This document shows, piece by piece, positions 1 to 7,477 of a stretch of DNA of 18,652 nucleotides (position 1 is the stretch's first letter; every line of letters starts with the position of its first letter). The stretch spans positions 1-18,652 of the forward strand of contig JASHUB010000018.1 of NCBI GenBank assembly GCA_030040265.1. Direction: 5' to 3'. The position numbers and the translations under genes are program-made. Source of the DNA: Microcaldota archaeon (GTDB lineage Archaea > Micrarchaeota > Micrarchaeia > Micrarchaeales > CABMGC01). The notes beneath the pieces were generated by a model. That model was not told where the DNA came from and ran no database searches. It saw nothing but the letters and a program-made list of their open reading frames with translations.

Positions 1-1041
1 CGGCTCGTTCGCGTAGCTGTCCGACCTTGCGGAACCGTTGGACTTCGCCTTGAGGAGGTGCGCGTACGCTCTGTTCGTGAGCAGCTCCTTCTGGTAGCCC
101 TTGTCCACCATGACCTTCGGCCTGGCCCTGACGCCCTCGTCGTCGTACTCGTAGTAACCGTAGCTGCCCTTGAGCGCAGGGTTGTCGATTATGGTCGCCT
201 CGCTGCTGCCGATCTTCATCCCTAGTTTGTTGAGCGTGAGGTAGCTGAGGCCTGCCTGCGACGACTCCCTTCCGAATATCCTGTCCGCCTCGTCCGGGTG
301 GCCGACGCTCTCGTGCACCGCGATGCCTGTTATCTCCGGAGCGACCACCACGTTCTTCACCTTCTTGAGCGCGGCGTCGCTGAGCGTCACTCCCTTCTCG
401 ATGACGTTCTTCAGCGCGGTTATCTCGTCCAGCGTCATCTTGAGAGTGTCTGCGAACTTGAACGCCTCGTACCCACCAGTGCCGCCAAACTGTATCATCC
501 TCTGCCTGGTCTCCTGTCCAATTCCGATCGTGTAGATCAGGAACACGTGGGCGTATCCGACGTCTCCGGATATCTCGGTGCCATCCGAGTTCATGAAGCA
601 TGTCTCTGACCTTCCCCTAGAGCCGTATATCGACCTGTACTTGACTATGCGAGTGCCCTCCACCGCGTCATCGAAATCCGTTAGGTCCGCCAGGAGGTCG
701 CCGTCCTCGAGCTTCTTCTTCTCCTCTGACTTGAAGCTCGCCTTCTCGACCGGAGCAGGGGCGAAGCTCGTGTCCAGCCCAGAGAAAGTCTTGTAGCGCG
801 ATGCCAGCTCGCGCAGGTTGTCTGGCGATGCGCCGTTTGTAGAAAGAGTGTACAGGCGCTTGTTCTTCAGTATGCGTATCCTAACGCCTGTGACGTCGGA
901 AAACCCACCGCCGTTGAACTTGCCCTGCTCTATCGGGAAGGACTGGGAGCTTGCGTGCTCGACGTACGCCTCGGCGTATTCGGGGTGCAGGCTGCCAGCT
1001 ACCCTGAGCGCTTGTTCAGCGATGGGCCCGAGCTGTCTCAC
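1..1041 (-). CDS. tldD: TldD/PmbA-family metalloprotease, N-terminal 347 residues (C-terminus off the window)
   Basis: Reading leftward from a GTG at 1041, the frame stays open to the window edge and gives 347 residues. Residues 243-248 read HESVGH, matching the HExxxH zinc motif of the TldD half of the TldD/TldE peptidase pair. In bacteria that pair processes unfolded peptides such as microcins and CcdA; the archaeal role is less clear. The N-terminal half has the family look, with the stretch VEHASSQSFPIEQGKFNGGG followed by RIRILKNKRLYTLSTN. The GTG lies 5 nt after the rpl12 stop, so the gene probably shares the ribosomal operon transcript. No strong Shine-Dalgarno is visible, so the start is inferred from spacing. 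The HESVGH motif favours TldD over TldE/PmbA, which lacks it. The missing C-terminal part should carry the remaining metal ligand. Confidence 0.85.
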   Translation of the reverse strand, partial: MRQLGPIAEQALRVAGSLHPEYAEAYVEHASSQSFPIEQGKFNGGGFSDVTGVRIRILKNKRLYTLSTNGASPDNLRELASRYKTFSGLDTSFAPAPVEKASFKSEEKKKLEDGDLLADLTDFDDAVEGTRIVKYRSIYGSRGRSETCFMNSDGTEISGDVGYAHVFLIYTIGIGQETRQRMIQFGGTGGYEAFKFADTLKMTLDEITALKNVIEKGVTLSDAALKKVKNVVVAPEITGIAVHESVGHPDEADRIFGRESSQAGLSYLTLNKLGMKIGSSEATIIDNPALKGSYGYYEYDDEGVRARPKVMVDKGYQKELLTNRAYAHLLKAKSNGSARSDSYANEP

Positions 1042-1046
1042 GGAAG

Positions 1047-1346
1047 TCAGCCGAACAGACTTGCAAGTCCGCCCGCCGCTTCCTCTTCAGTCTTGGCTTC
1101 CTCCTTCGGTGCCTCCTTCTTCGCAGCTGCAGGCGCAGCTCCGGCAGCAGCCGGCGCGGCAACCTGTACGTTCTGCGCGTTCTTTATGACGTCCTTTATG
1201 TTGACGCCCTTCAGGGAAGTCACTACCGACTTTGCCATGGCCTCGTCCGGCGACATGCCGGCCGCCTTGACGACTGACACGAGACTCTGCTCGTTTATCT
1301 CCTTTCCTGCTGCATCAAGCAATAGTGCAGCGTAGATGTATTCCAT
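1047..1346 (-). CDS. rpl12: Ribosomal protein P1/L12 (archaeal stalk)
   Basis: This 99-residue protein is a standard archaeal P1/aL12. It has a helical N-terminal dimerisation domain starting MEYIYAALLLDAAGKEINE, an Ala/Pro-rich hinge around residues 63-75, a Lys/Glu-rich stretch, and the C-terminal GGLASLFG that recruits translation factors to the stalk. The ATG is preceded by GGTGAAACA, a good Shine-Dalgarno at short spacing. It sits 11 nt after rpl10 and 5 nt before the tldD start, inside the operon. It is the only stalk protein here with the factor-binding tail, because the neighbouring P0 lacks it. Confidence 0.97.
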   Translation of the reverse strand: MEYIYAALLLDAAGKEINEQSLVSVVKAAGMSPDEAMAKSVVTSLKGVNIKDVIKNAQNVQVAAPAAAGAAPAAAKKEAPKEEAKTEEEAAGGLASLFG

Positions 1347-1357
1347 TGTTTCACCAT

Positions 1358-2242
1358 TTAAGCGTTCTTTGGCTCCTCCTTGGGCGCGTCTGCCGGCGCG
1401 GCCGTCACCGTCTCTGGCGCGACCTTGTTAAGGGCGATCGCCTGCATGACAGCCTGCGCGATGAGCTTGTCGACGATTCCGGGCTCGTAGACCTTGCCTT
1501 CGAGTCCCACGCCCAGCGCGGACAGGTAAGCCTTCCTTATGAAGCCAGAAACGTTGTACTGCGTGACTATGCCCGCCTGCGTGGTCAGGTTGTTCGCGAC
1601 ATTGAACGACCTCACTATCTCTTCCGTGAGCATTGCAGGCGTTACGGCCAGCGCCTGCTTCGTGAACAGTAGGCTGCCCGAGTAGACCGCGCTGAGCCCC
1701 GCCTGCGCAGAGAACGGCTGGATGTCCAGCAGCTTGAGCGCCTTCGTGACTCCGAGCGATATCTTCTCGCCCTTCTTGACCACTACCTTGTCCTTGGAGA
1801 TGACCACCTTGCCCTTCTGTATCTGGACGTCGATCCCGCCTGCCTTCAGGTCGGTGACCGCCTGGCCGGGCTGTATCGTCGTCTCGCCGGCAGCGACATG
1901 GATGTCCTCCGGTGAGAGCTGGTTCGGCTTTGCGCCGAGCTTGAGCTTGTTCGAGCTGATCAGCTGGTGCAGCTCGACAGGGTCCTTGTTCGATAGCACA
2001 AGTGCGACGTTGCCAGTTATGAAAGGCTCGAGGCGCTTCGTCTCCTCGCTTCCCTCTATCGCGCGCATTATGAGGCTCTTCCTGGCGACCACGAACGTGG
2101 TGTCGCCCTTGAGCTGGTTCCTGACCTTCTGCGTAAGCCGGTCGGGAAGTGCGTCTAGAGGCATGACACCTACGGTCTTGTACTTCTTGATGTCCTGCTT
2201 CAGCCTCTTTACGAACTCTACCTTCTGTGCCTTGATCATCAT
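1358..2242 (-). CDS. rpl10: Ribosomal protein L10/P0 (uL10), short C-terminus
   Basis: This 294-residue protein is the base of the ribosomal stalk. It binds 23S rRNA through its N-terminal domain and carries L12 dimers on its C-terminal helices. The archaeal/eukaryal P0 insertion domain is present (about residues 110-185, including GAKPNQLSPEDIHVAAGETT). The protein ends in APADAPKEEPKNA, whereas well-studied archaeal P0 proteins are longer (about 330-350 residues) and end in an acidic linker plus a GLxALFG-like tail. The ATG at 2242 overlaps the rpl1 stop by 4 nt; a second in-frame ATG at 2239 has better spacing from GAAGGTGG and may be the true start. The overlap suggests translational coupling to L1. 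Confidence 0.95.
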   Translation of the reverse strand: MMIKAQKVEFVKRLKQDIKKYKTVGVMPLDALPDRLTQKVRNQLKGDTTFVVARKSLIMRAIEGSEETKRLEPFITGNVALVLSNKDPVELHQLISSNKLKLGAKPNQLSPEDIHVAAGETTIQPGQAVTDLKAGGIDVQIQKGKVVISKDKVVVKKGEKISLGVTKALKLLDIQPFSAQAGLSAVYSGSLLFTKQALAVTPAMLTEEIVRSFNVANNLTTQAGIVTQYNVSGFIRKAYLSALGVGLEGKVYEPGIVDKLIAQAVMQAIALNKVAPETVTAAPADAPKEEPKNA

Positions 2243-2871
2243 GCCACCTTCATAGGCCCGGACATGGTCATCTTCACGTACGCTGAGCGTATGTGGTTCG
2301 GTCCGACCTTCTTGTTTATCTCAGAAATGACTTCGTTGACGTTCTCGTACAGCGCCTTCGCCTCCATGTCCTCGTTCCCGACGACGCAGTGTATTGTCGG
2401 CACGTACTTGCCCTTGTTTCTGATCGTGATCTTCTTGTTCAGGTCGCTGGCCATGTTCGCCACGTTGGCGTTCCCTAGCAGCGGCTTCGGCATCTTGTTC
2501 CTCGGGCCCAGGAACTGTCCGAGGTACTTCGCGATGCTCGGCATGAGGTTCGGCTGAGCGAGCAGCTCGTAGTCGAGCAGCGAGTTGAGCCTCGACTGGT
2601 CCGTCGCGAGCGCGTCCAGCCTGTTCCCGTCGATGACCTCGATCCCGCTCTTCGATGCGTTCTCGACTATGCCCTTGTCCGTGGCGAAGACGGCGACCTT
2701 GCTGGTCCTTCCCCTGCCGTTTGGCAGCATGACGTCCAGGTTCAGCCTGTTGGCCTGCTTGCTGAAGTCGATGCCCTTGAAGTTGACTGCAAGCTCGACG
2801 CTCTGCTTGAACTTTCTCTTGCCCTTGTTCTCAGTAATGAACTTACTGAAGTCTTCCAAATTCTGTGCCAT
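2239..2871 (-). CDS. rpl1: Ribosomal protein L1 (uL1)
   Basis: This 210-residue protein is a typical archaeal L1, which binds the 23S rRNA L1 stalk and helps release E-site tRNA. Recognisable family segments include LGPRNKMPKPL (about residues 120-130) and the C-terminal MTMSGPMKVA. The ATG at 2871 has a strong Shine-Dalgarno, GGAGG, 7 nt upstream. It is the first gene of the rpl1-rpl10-rpl12-tldD operon; L11, often found just upstream in archaea, is not in this window. In Methanococcus vannielii L1 represses its own operon by binding its mRNA. Whether that happens here cannot be judged by eye, although a predicted leader of about 50 nt leaves room for it. Confidence 0.97.
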   Translation of the reverse strand: MAQNLEDFSKFITENKGKRKFKQSVELAVNFKGIDFSKQANRLNLDVMLPNGRGRTSKVAVFATDKGIVENASKSGIEVIDGNRLDALATDQSRLNSLLDYELLAQPNLMPSIAKYLGQFLGPRNKMPKPLLGNANVANMASDLNKKITIRNKGKYVPTIHCVVGNEDMEAKALYENVNEVISEINKKVGPNHIRSAYVKMTMSGPMKVA

Positions 2872-2940
2872 GATGATCCCTCCTGCAACGAATGCAGTGC
2901 TTGCGGGAAAACAAGCCGTTAAGTGAAAAAGATATGATTG

Positions 2941-2956
2941 GAATAGTATAAATACC
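2941..2956 (-). promoter_or_regulatory. Probable TATA promoter of the rpl1 operon
   Basis: On the minus strand this reads GGTATTTATACTATTC, a good archaeal TATA box (core about 2946-2953). Adding the usual 25-27 bp puts the transcription start near 2923, leaving a leader of about 50 nt before the L1 ATG. It is the only A/T-rich box in the gap between the ABC permease and rpl1. Confidence 0.6.
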
Positions 2957-2967
2957 TTGCGCTGCCC

Positions 2968-3735
2968 CTAGAACTTCATCCTCCTGAACGCCCATGATCC
3001 TATCAGGACCATCGCCAGAGCGAACCCTATCATGACTGCAAAGTCGACGGGAAGCCCGAAGCTGGCAGGTATGCCGAGCATGACCGCGCGCAGCGCGTCC
3101 ACGGTGTATGACACCGGATTGATCGCCACGAAAGCGTACAGCCACGTTGGCAGCGACTTGACCGGGAACAGCGCGCCGCTCAGGAAGAAGAGCGGGAATA
3201 TGACGAACGTAACGACAAGTCCGAATCCCTCCTGGCTCGTCATGAGCGCGCCGAATATGAGCCCGAGGCTCACTATGGATATCATGAGCAGAGCGATTAT
3301 CACTATCGTCTCGGCAAGCGACAGCAGGGTCAGGTGGATTCCGAAGAACAGCACTCCGAGTATGAGAAGCAGGCATATCTCTATCGCTCCGTCGGTGGAG
3401 CCGCCCAGCACCTTGCCGAAGAATATCGTAGTCCTTGAGAGAGGCGCGACCAGCACTTCCTTCAGGAAGTCGACGCGCTTGTCCATTATTATATATAGGC
3501 CGAAGAACAGCGAGCCGAACAGCACGGTCATGACCATTATGCCGGGGAAGATGTAAGTAGAGTAGCTTGCGCCCGTGCCTATGAAGTTCTCGCCCAGCGC
3601 TGAGCCCAGCCCAGTCCCGAATATGACCAGCCACATCAGCGGCTGCACGAGCGAGCTGACCACGCGCGAGATCTCGCGCGTGAATATCTTGAACTCCCTG
3701 TACCACAGTGCATAAAGCCCGCTTATCTCGCTCAT
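2968..3735 (-). CDS. ABC-2 type transporter, membrane subunit (DrrB-like)
   Basis: This is a 255-residue polytopic permease with about six membrane helices, typical of ABC-2 exporters of drugs, lipids or polysaccharides. The N-terminus carries the amphipathic LYALWYREFKIFTREISRVV segment. The family stretch EVLVAPLSRTTIFFGKVLGG lies mid-protein and a hydrophobic FPLFFLSGALFPVKSLP segment precedes the last helices. I chose the ATG at 3735 over an in-frame TTG at 3753, because the TTG would overlap the ATPase gene while the ATG follows the ATPase stop after 4 nt. The pair forms one exporter. The substrate cannot be read from the sequence. Confidence 0.92.
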   Translation of the reverse strand: MSEISGLYALWYREFKIFTREISRVVSSLVQPLMWLVIFGTGLGSALGENFIGTGASYSTYIFPGIMVMTVLFGSLFFGLYIIMDKRVDFLKEVLVAPLSRTTIFFGKVLGGSTDGAIEICLLLILGVLFFGIHLTLLSLAETIVIIALLMISIVSLGLIFGALMTSQEGFGLVVTFVIFPLFFLSGALFPVKSLPTWLYAFVAINPVSYTVDALRAVMLGIPASFGLPVDFAVMIGFALAMVLIGSWAFRRMKF

Positions 3736-3739
3736 AGCA

Positions 3740-4717
3740 TCATCTGTTCTCAACGCTGCTGTGCATCATCCTCTCGGACCAGCCGCCCTCGGATGCGTCG
3801 TCGCTGTCGCGCATCTCGTTGCCGGTGAAGTGCAGGAAGACGTCGTTCAGCGTCGGTTTCCTCGTCTCGACGCTCTCGACATCTCCGACCTTCTTGAGCA
3901 CCTCCTGGAGGTGCTTGTTTGAATCGAACATCGTCATCGTCACCACGCCGTCCTCGTGCTTCAGGTCCTTGACATACTTGAGCTTCTTCACGGCAGCCAG
4001 CTTAGGGTCCTTCACCATGAGCTTGACTACGTCGCCGCCCAGCATCGACTTGAGCTTCTGCGGCGTGTCGAGCGCTGCGATCTTGCCGTGGTCGATTATC
4101 GCGACGCGGTCGCAGAGCATGTCAGCCTCCTCCATGTAGTGGGTGGTGATTATTATGGTGACCTTCTTCTCTGTCGAGAGCTTCTTTATGTACTTCCAGA
4201 GGTGCTGCCTGGTCTGTGGGTCGAGGCCCAGCGTGGGCTCGTCCAGGAACAGGACGCGCGGTTCGTGGAGCAGACCCCGCGCGAGCTCCAGCCTTCGGCG
4301 CATCCCGCCGCTGTATCCCTTCATGCGCTGGTGCTGCTTGTCCGTCAGGTCGACCAGGCGAAGCACGGCGTCCATCTTCTCGTTGATGTTGCGCATGTCA
4401 ACGCCGTACATAAGCGCGTGCAGATAGAGATTCTCCCTGCCCGTGAGCATGTCGTCGCTCGATGGATCCTGGAAGACGAACCCTATGTTCCTCCTGACCT
4501 TTGCTGCGTCCCTCCTCACGTCGAATCCTGCGACTGCCGCGTTGCCGTCCGTTGGCGGCAGGAGCGTCGCGAGCATCGAGAGCGTCGTCGTCTTGCCCGC
4601 GCCGTTCGGCCCAAGGAGGCCGAATATCTCGCCCTCGTTTATGCTGAGGTTGAGCCTGTCGACCGCGGTGAGCTTGTCGAACTTCTTTGTGAGATCGTGA
4701 GTCTCGATTATCGCCAC
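3740..4717 (-). CDS. ABC transporter ATP-binding subunit (DrrA-like)
   Basis: This 325-residue ATPase has all the expected motifs: Walker A GPNGAGKTT (36-44), Q-loop Q83, signature YSGGMRRR (135-142), Walker B VLFLDEPT (155-162) and switch His193. The C-terminal extension after about residue 225, including KPTLNDVFLHFTG, is typical of the DrrA/NodI branch that partners ABC-2 permeases. It ends in a Ser/Asp/Glu-rich tail of about 22 residues. Translation starts at GTG 4717, preceded by GAGGCG at good spacing; the nearby ATGs are in other frames. A palindrome at the predicted transcription start suggests local repression. Confidence 0.95.
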   Translation of the reverse strand: MAIIETHDLTKKFDKLTAVDRLNLSINEGEIFGLLGPNGAGKTTTLSMLATLLPPTDGNAAVAGFDVRRDAAKVRRNIGFVFQDPSSDDMLTGRENLYLHALMYGVDMRNINEKMDAVLRLVDLTDKQHQRMKGYSGGMRRRLELARGLLHEPRVLFLDEPTLGLDPQTRQHLWKYIKKLSTEKKVTIIITTHYMEEADMLCDRVAIIDHGKIAALDTPQKLKSMLGGDVVKLMVKDPKLAAVKKLKYVKDLKHEDGVVTMTMFDSNKHLQEVLKKVGDVESVETRKPTLNDVFLHFTGNEMRDSDDASEGGWSERMMHSSVENR

Positions 4718-4733
4718 GCATTTCGCCTCATGT

Positions 4734-4747
4734 ATAGGATATCCTAT
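4734..4747. promoter_or_regulatory. 14-bp perfect palindrome, putative operator of the ABC exporter
   Basis: ATAGGATATCCTAT is a perfect inverted repeat with no spacer. It lies 26 bp downstream of the centre of the minus-strand TATA box (4767-4775), so it covers the predicted transcription start of the exporter operon. A dimeric repressor bound here would block initiation. No regulator gene is adjacent. Confidence 0.5.
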
Positions 4748-4766
4748 GTTTAATATGCCTCCTAGG

Positions 4767-4775
4767 ATTTATAAT
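4767..4775 (-). promoter_or_regulatory. Probable TATA box of the ABC exporter operon
   Basis: The minus strand reads ATTATAAAT. A start about 26 bp away, near 4745, would give a leader of about 28 nt that includes the GAGGCG Shine-Dalgarno. Confidence 0.55.
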
Positions 4776-4780
4776 GCCTT

Positions 4781-5107
4781 CTATTTCTGGCCGGCAAGCT
4801 GGGCGTCCATCTCGAGCAGGTCCTTCTCCTTCAGACCGATCCTGTAGGGAGCCTCGCGCTTCTCGAACTGCACGCCGTCGCGGTAGGAGATGAGCGTCGG
4901 GACCACGTCTATCTGCAGCCTCTCCCACAGCGGATTGTCCTCGTCGCTTATGTCAGCGAGGTGCAGCTCGTTCTTTAGTTTCGCCTTGTCCTTTGCCACG
5001 ATCTTGAGGAATGCCTGGCAATATGGGCACCAGTCCGCGTAGAACAGGACAAGGGCCCTGCTCTCGCTCTTCACGAAATCGTCAAGGTTGTTCTGGTTTA
5101 GCTCCAC
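4781..5107 (-). CDS. Small thioredoxin-fold protein with CPYC active site
   Basis: This 108-residue protein has a thioredoxin/glutaredoxin layout: a beta strand ALVLFYADW leading into the dithiol C27-P-Y-C30, and a cis-proline loop VVPT with Pro70. CPYC is the classic glutaredoxin dithiol, but the preceding W and overall spacing are thioredoxin-like. It probably acts as a cytosolic thiol-disulfide oxidoreductase; there is no signal peptide. The GTG at 5107 is preceded by a G-rich GGTGGGGG ribosome site. It is divergently transcribed from the large membrane protein, and its own TATA box lies about 40 bp upstream. Confidence 0.85.
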   Translation of the reverse strand: MELNQNNLDDFVKSESRALVLFYADWCPYCQAFLKIVAKDKAKLKNELHLADISDEDNPLWERLQIDVVPTLISYRDGVQFEKREAPYRIGLKEKDLLEMDAQLAGQK

Positions 5108-5141
5108 CGTCCCAACACCCCCACCATTTGGATACGATGAC

Positions 5142-5154
5142 GTGATATAAATAT
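5142..5154 (-). promoter_or_regulatory. Probable TATA box of the thioredoxin-fold gene
   Basis: The minus strand reads ATATTTATATCAC. It would start transcription near 5122, leaving a leader of about 15 nt with the G-rich ribosome site. A separate plus-strand box lies at 5185-5194, so the divergent pair has two promoters. Confidence 0.55.
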
Positions 5155-5184
5155 GTGACTAATGTTTCGTACAAAAAGAAAGGG

Positions 5185-5194
5185 TTATAAAAAG
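5185..5194 (+). promoter_or_regulatory. Probable TATA box of the GT-C-like membrane protein gene
   Basis: TTATAAAAAG, about 26 bp before position 5215, predicts a leader of about 10 nt before the ATG at 5225. It lies inside the longest possible reading frame, which argues against the upstream ATG at 5162. Confidence 0.55.
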
Positions 5195-5224
5195 AATGGC
5201 GCAATAGTCTTACATCGGCTGGTG

Positions 5225-7432
5225 ATGATGAAGCTCTTTAGCGACGTCCAAAGGAAGGACCTTGTTTTCTACGTTGGAATATCTATCGTATATCTGCTCA
5301 TCGCTATGGCCATGCTCTGGCCCATAACTACGGACATAACCGGCAGGGTCTTGGGCCTCGGAGGCGACCCGTACCAGGCACTCTGGAACATCTGGTGGGA
5401 CGGCTACTCGACGTTCGTGCTCCATTCATCGGTATACTTCTCATCGTACATATTCTACCCTATAGGCGCAAGCCTGATAACGCAGGACCTAGCGCCGTTC
5501 GCCGGCTGGCTGAGCATACCATTCCAGTGGATCAGCCTGACGCTGGCCCTGAACGTGATAACGCTGGTAGGGTTCATGCTGTCTGGGCTGTTCATGTACT
5601 TCCTCGCGCACCGGTTCACGGGCAACAAGTACGCTTCGTTCGTTGCGGGCTTCGTCTACACGTTCTCCGCATGGCACTTCGCGCAGGCCGGCGGTCACCT
5701 CGACTTCATCAACATAGAGTTCATACCGTTGTTCCTGCTTCTCTTCTTCGACATGGTAGAGAAGAGCAAGAAGAGGCATGCGGTCTACGCTGCCATCGCG
5801 TTCCTGTTCGTTACGTTCGCAGGCGGGCTCGACCAGGCGCTCATGACTATACTTCTGGTGGTGACGGTGATCGCCTACCTGCTGCTCACGGACAGGAAGA
5901 AGGTCCTGAACGTGCGGTTCGCCACGTTGTTCGCAGCCATGGTGATAATGGTATTTGTCGCGGGCATATGGGCCTTCCTGCCGATGATCAACGGCATACG
6001 CTCCGGAGTCATAGGAGTGGTGAACGCGCAGGCCACCACGCCGTACAACGAGCTCTACAGCCTTGACCTCGCATCGTACTTCCTGCCCAGCTTCACTAAC
6101 GGGATATTCAGCGGGATCTGGCCCGCATATTACGCGATATACGCACCGGACCCAGGTGAGAGGCCCGCGTATCTCGGCTACACCGTGATAATACTCATGC
6201 TTATCGCAGTGATCGTCGACTACAAGCAGACTAAGGTCCTCAAGCAGACCGGGCTTTGGGTCGTGATACTGCTCTTCTTCGGCTGGATGTCCATAGGCCC
6301 GTACCTGCAGGTGCTGGGCACGCTCACATCCATCCCGGGAATATACATCCTCTACCACGCCATACCGATATTCAACGTCATAAGGGAGCCTGGAAGGTTC
6401 GACCTGCTCGTCACGCTCGCGGCTGCGATGCTAGCGGCCATCGGCCTTGATACGGCGATGAAATCGAACAAGATAGACAACAAGGCTGCGCTCTTCGGCA
6501 TCGTGGTTGTGTTCCTGCTCATAGAGTACTGGGGCGGCCCGATAAGCGGCAGTGCGATAGGCACAGTGGCCAGCAGCACGGCTATGCCAAGGGCTTATCC
6601 GCAGATAGGCAACGCCACGGGCAACTTCTCGGTGCTCATACTTCCTTCGCTGCCAAACGCCACGGCGCCGGACATGTATCCGGGGCTTGAGATGTACTAC
6701 CAGACCGCATTCAAGAAGCCGCTCGTGGGCGGCTACGCCACGAGATCCAACTTCAGCCAGGAGCAGGCGGTCTCGGTCATCCCGCTGTCGGTCGAGGGCG
6801 CGCTGCTGGAGGAGGGCGCCGGCTTCGGATATCCGTCGCCGATAATAGAGAACTATTCGAACCTGACCGCGTTCTTCCTGTGGACCGACCAGGTCAACTA
6901 CGTCGCTGTGGTCAGGCCCGCTTACACGCTCGAACAGCAGGAGATACTGCTCTCCAACCTCAGCGGCTGGTTCGGGCAGCCGGTCTACCAGGACAACACA
7001 ACAACAGTCTTCGATGCCGTGCCTAGGATAAAGGCAAGCGCCGGCAAGACCCTTGTCGCATACACGTGGGGCGAGTGGGAGCCGGGGCTGGCGCTGTGCG
7101 GCTCGTCCAGCGCGTGCAGCAACGAGTTCATAAACACGTGGTGGGGCAGCGATCCGAGGACCATACTGTTGTACTCCCCGAACGCTACTGACAACGAGAC
7201 CATGCACCTGCAGGCGTACGCGCCGACGCAGGTTGACCTCTATGTTTACCAGAACGGGCAGCCGATAGACGAACTGCCACTCCTCACTACACCGGAGAAC
7301 TTCAGCGTGCCGCTCAAGCTGCAGGCGGGGCTCAGCGAGCTCGACTTCTATGTCTCAAACAGCACGTACGAAGGAAGCGGGGTGCCATCGATAGAGTACT
7401 TTGGCATAAAGAACGTCACATTCAAATCTTGA
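5225..7432 (+). CDS. Polytopic membrane protein, GT-C glycosyltransferase-like, with sequon-rich C-terminal domain
   Basis: From the ATG at 5225 the protein has 735 residues. About 11-12 membrane helices fill residues 13-435. The first extracytoplasmic loop contains LGLGGDPYQALWN with Asp48, the place where GT-C enzymes using lipid-phosphate sugars keep a catalytic acid. The remaining roughly 300 residues appear extracytoplasmic and hold 13 N-x-S/T sequons, while I see none in the membrane part. The likely role is sugar transfer to a surface glycan or glycoprotein, by fold analogy only. An in-frame ATG at 5162 exists, but the TATA box at 5185 lies downstream of it. The ATGs at 5225 and 5228 follow GGCTGGTG. 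It could instead be a non-enzymatic YfhO-like or uncharacterised membrane protein. Confidence 0.75.
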   Translation: MMKLFSDVQRKDLVFYVGISIVYLLIAMAMLWPITTDITGRVLGLGGDPYQALWNIWWDGYSTFVLHSSVYFSSYIFYPIGASLITQDLAPFAGWLSIPFQWISLTLALNVITLVGFMLSGLFMYFLAHRFTGNKYASFVAGFVYTFSAWHFAQAGGHLDFINIEFIPLFLLLFFDMVEKSKKRHAVYAAIAFLFVTFAGGLDQALMTILLVVTVIAYLLLTDRKKVLNVRFATLFAAMVIMVFVAGIWAFLPMINGIRSGVIGVVNAQATTPYNELYSLDLASYFLPSFTNGIFSGIWPAYYAIYAPDPGERPAYLGYTVIILMLIAVIVDYKQTKVLKQTGLWVVILLFFGWMSIGPYLQVLGTLTSIPGIYILYHAIPIFNVIREPGRFDLLVTLAAAMLAAIGLDTAMKSNKIDNKAALFGIVVVFLLIEYWGGPISGSAIGTVASSTAMPRAYPQIGNATGNFSVLILPSLPNATAPDMYPGLEMYYQTAFKKPLVGGYATRSNFSQEQAVSVIPLSVEGALLEEGAGFGYPSPIIENYSNLTAFFLWTDQVNYVAVVRPAYTLEQQEILLSNLSGWFGQPVYQDNTTTVFDAVPRIKASAGKTLVAYTWGEWEPGLALCGSSSACSNEFINTWWGSDPRTILLYSPNATDNETMHLQAYAPTQVDLYVYQNGQPIDELPLLTTPENFSVPLKLQAGLSELDFYVSNSTYEGSGVPSIEYFGIKNVTFKS

Positions 7433-7441
7433 AGAGAAGCC

Positions 7442-7447
7442 TTTTAT
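7442..7447 (+). promoter_or_regulatory. Possible TATA box of the PGI/PMI gene
   Basis: TTTTAT, in the context CCTTTTATGG, lies just after the previous stop codon. It predicts a start near 7471, giving a very short leader before the TTG at 7478. Confidence 0.35.
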
Positions 7448-7477
7448 GGGTGCTGCTGGAGTTAGTAGTGTGATTAC

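Noticed and set aside
2843..3706. Long minus-strand frame overlapping the ABC permease
   Set aside because: It is rich in Arg, His and Asp without any domain, and overlaps a clear ABC-2 permease in another frame.
3736..3753. TTG at 3753 as the ABC permease start
   Set aside because: It would overlap the ATPase gene by 14 bp, while ATG 3735 follows the ATPase stop directly.
5489..6358. Long minus-strand open frame opposite the GT-C-like gene
   Set aside because: Its protein is an implausible Arg/His/Val/Glu mix and the plus-strand frame has clear membrane helices; it is a shadow of high-GC codon bias.
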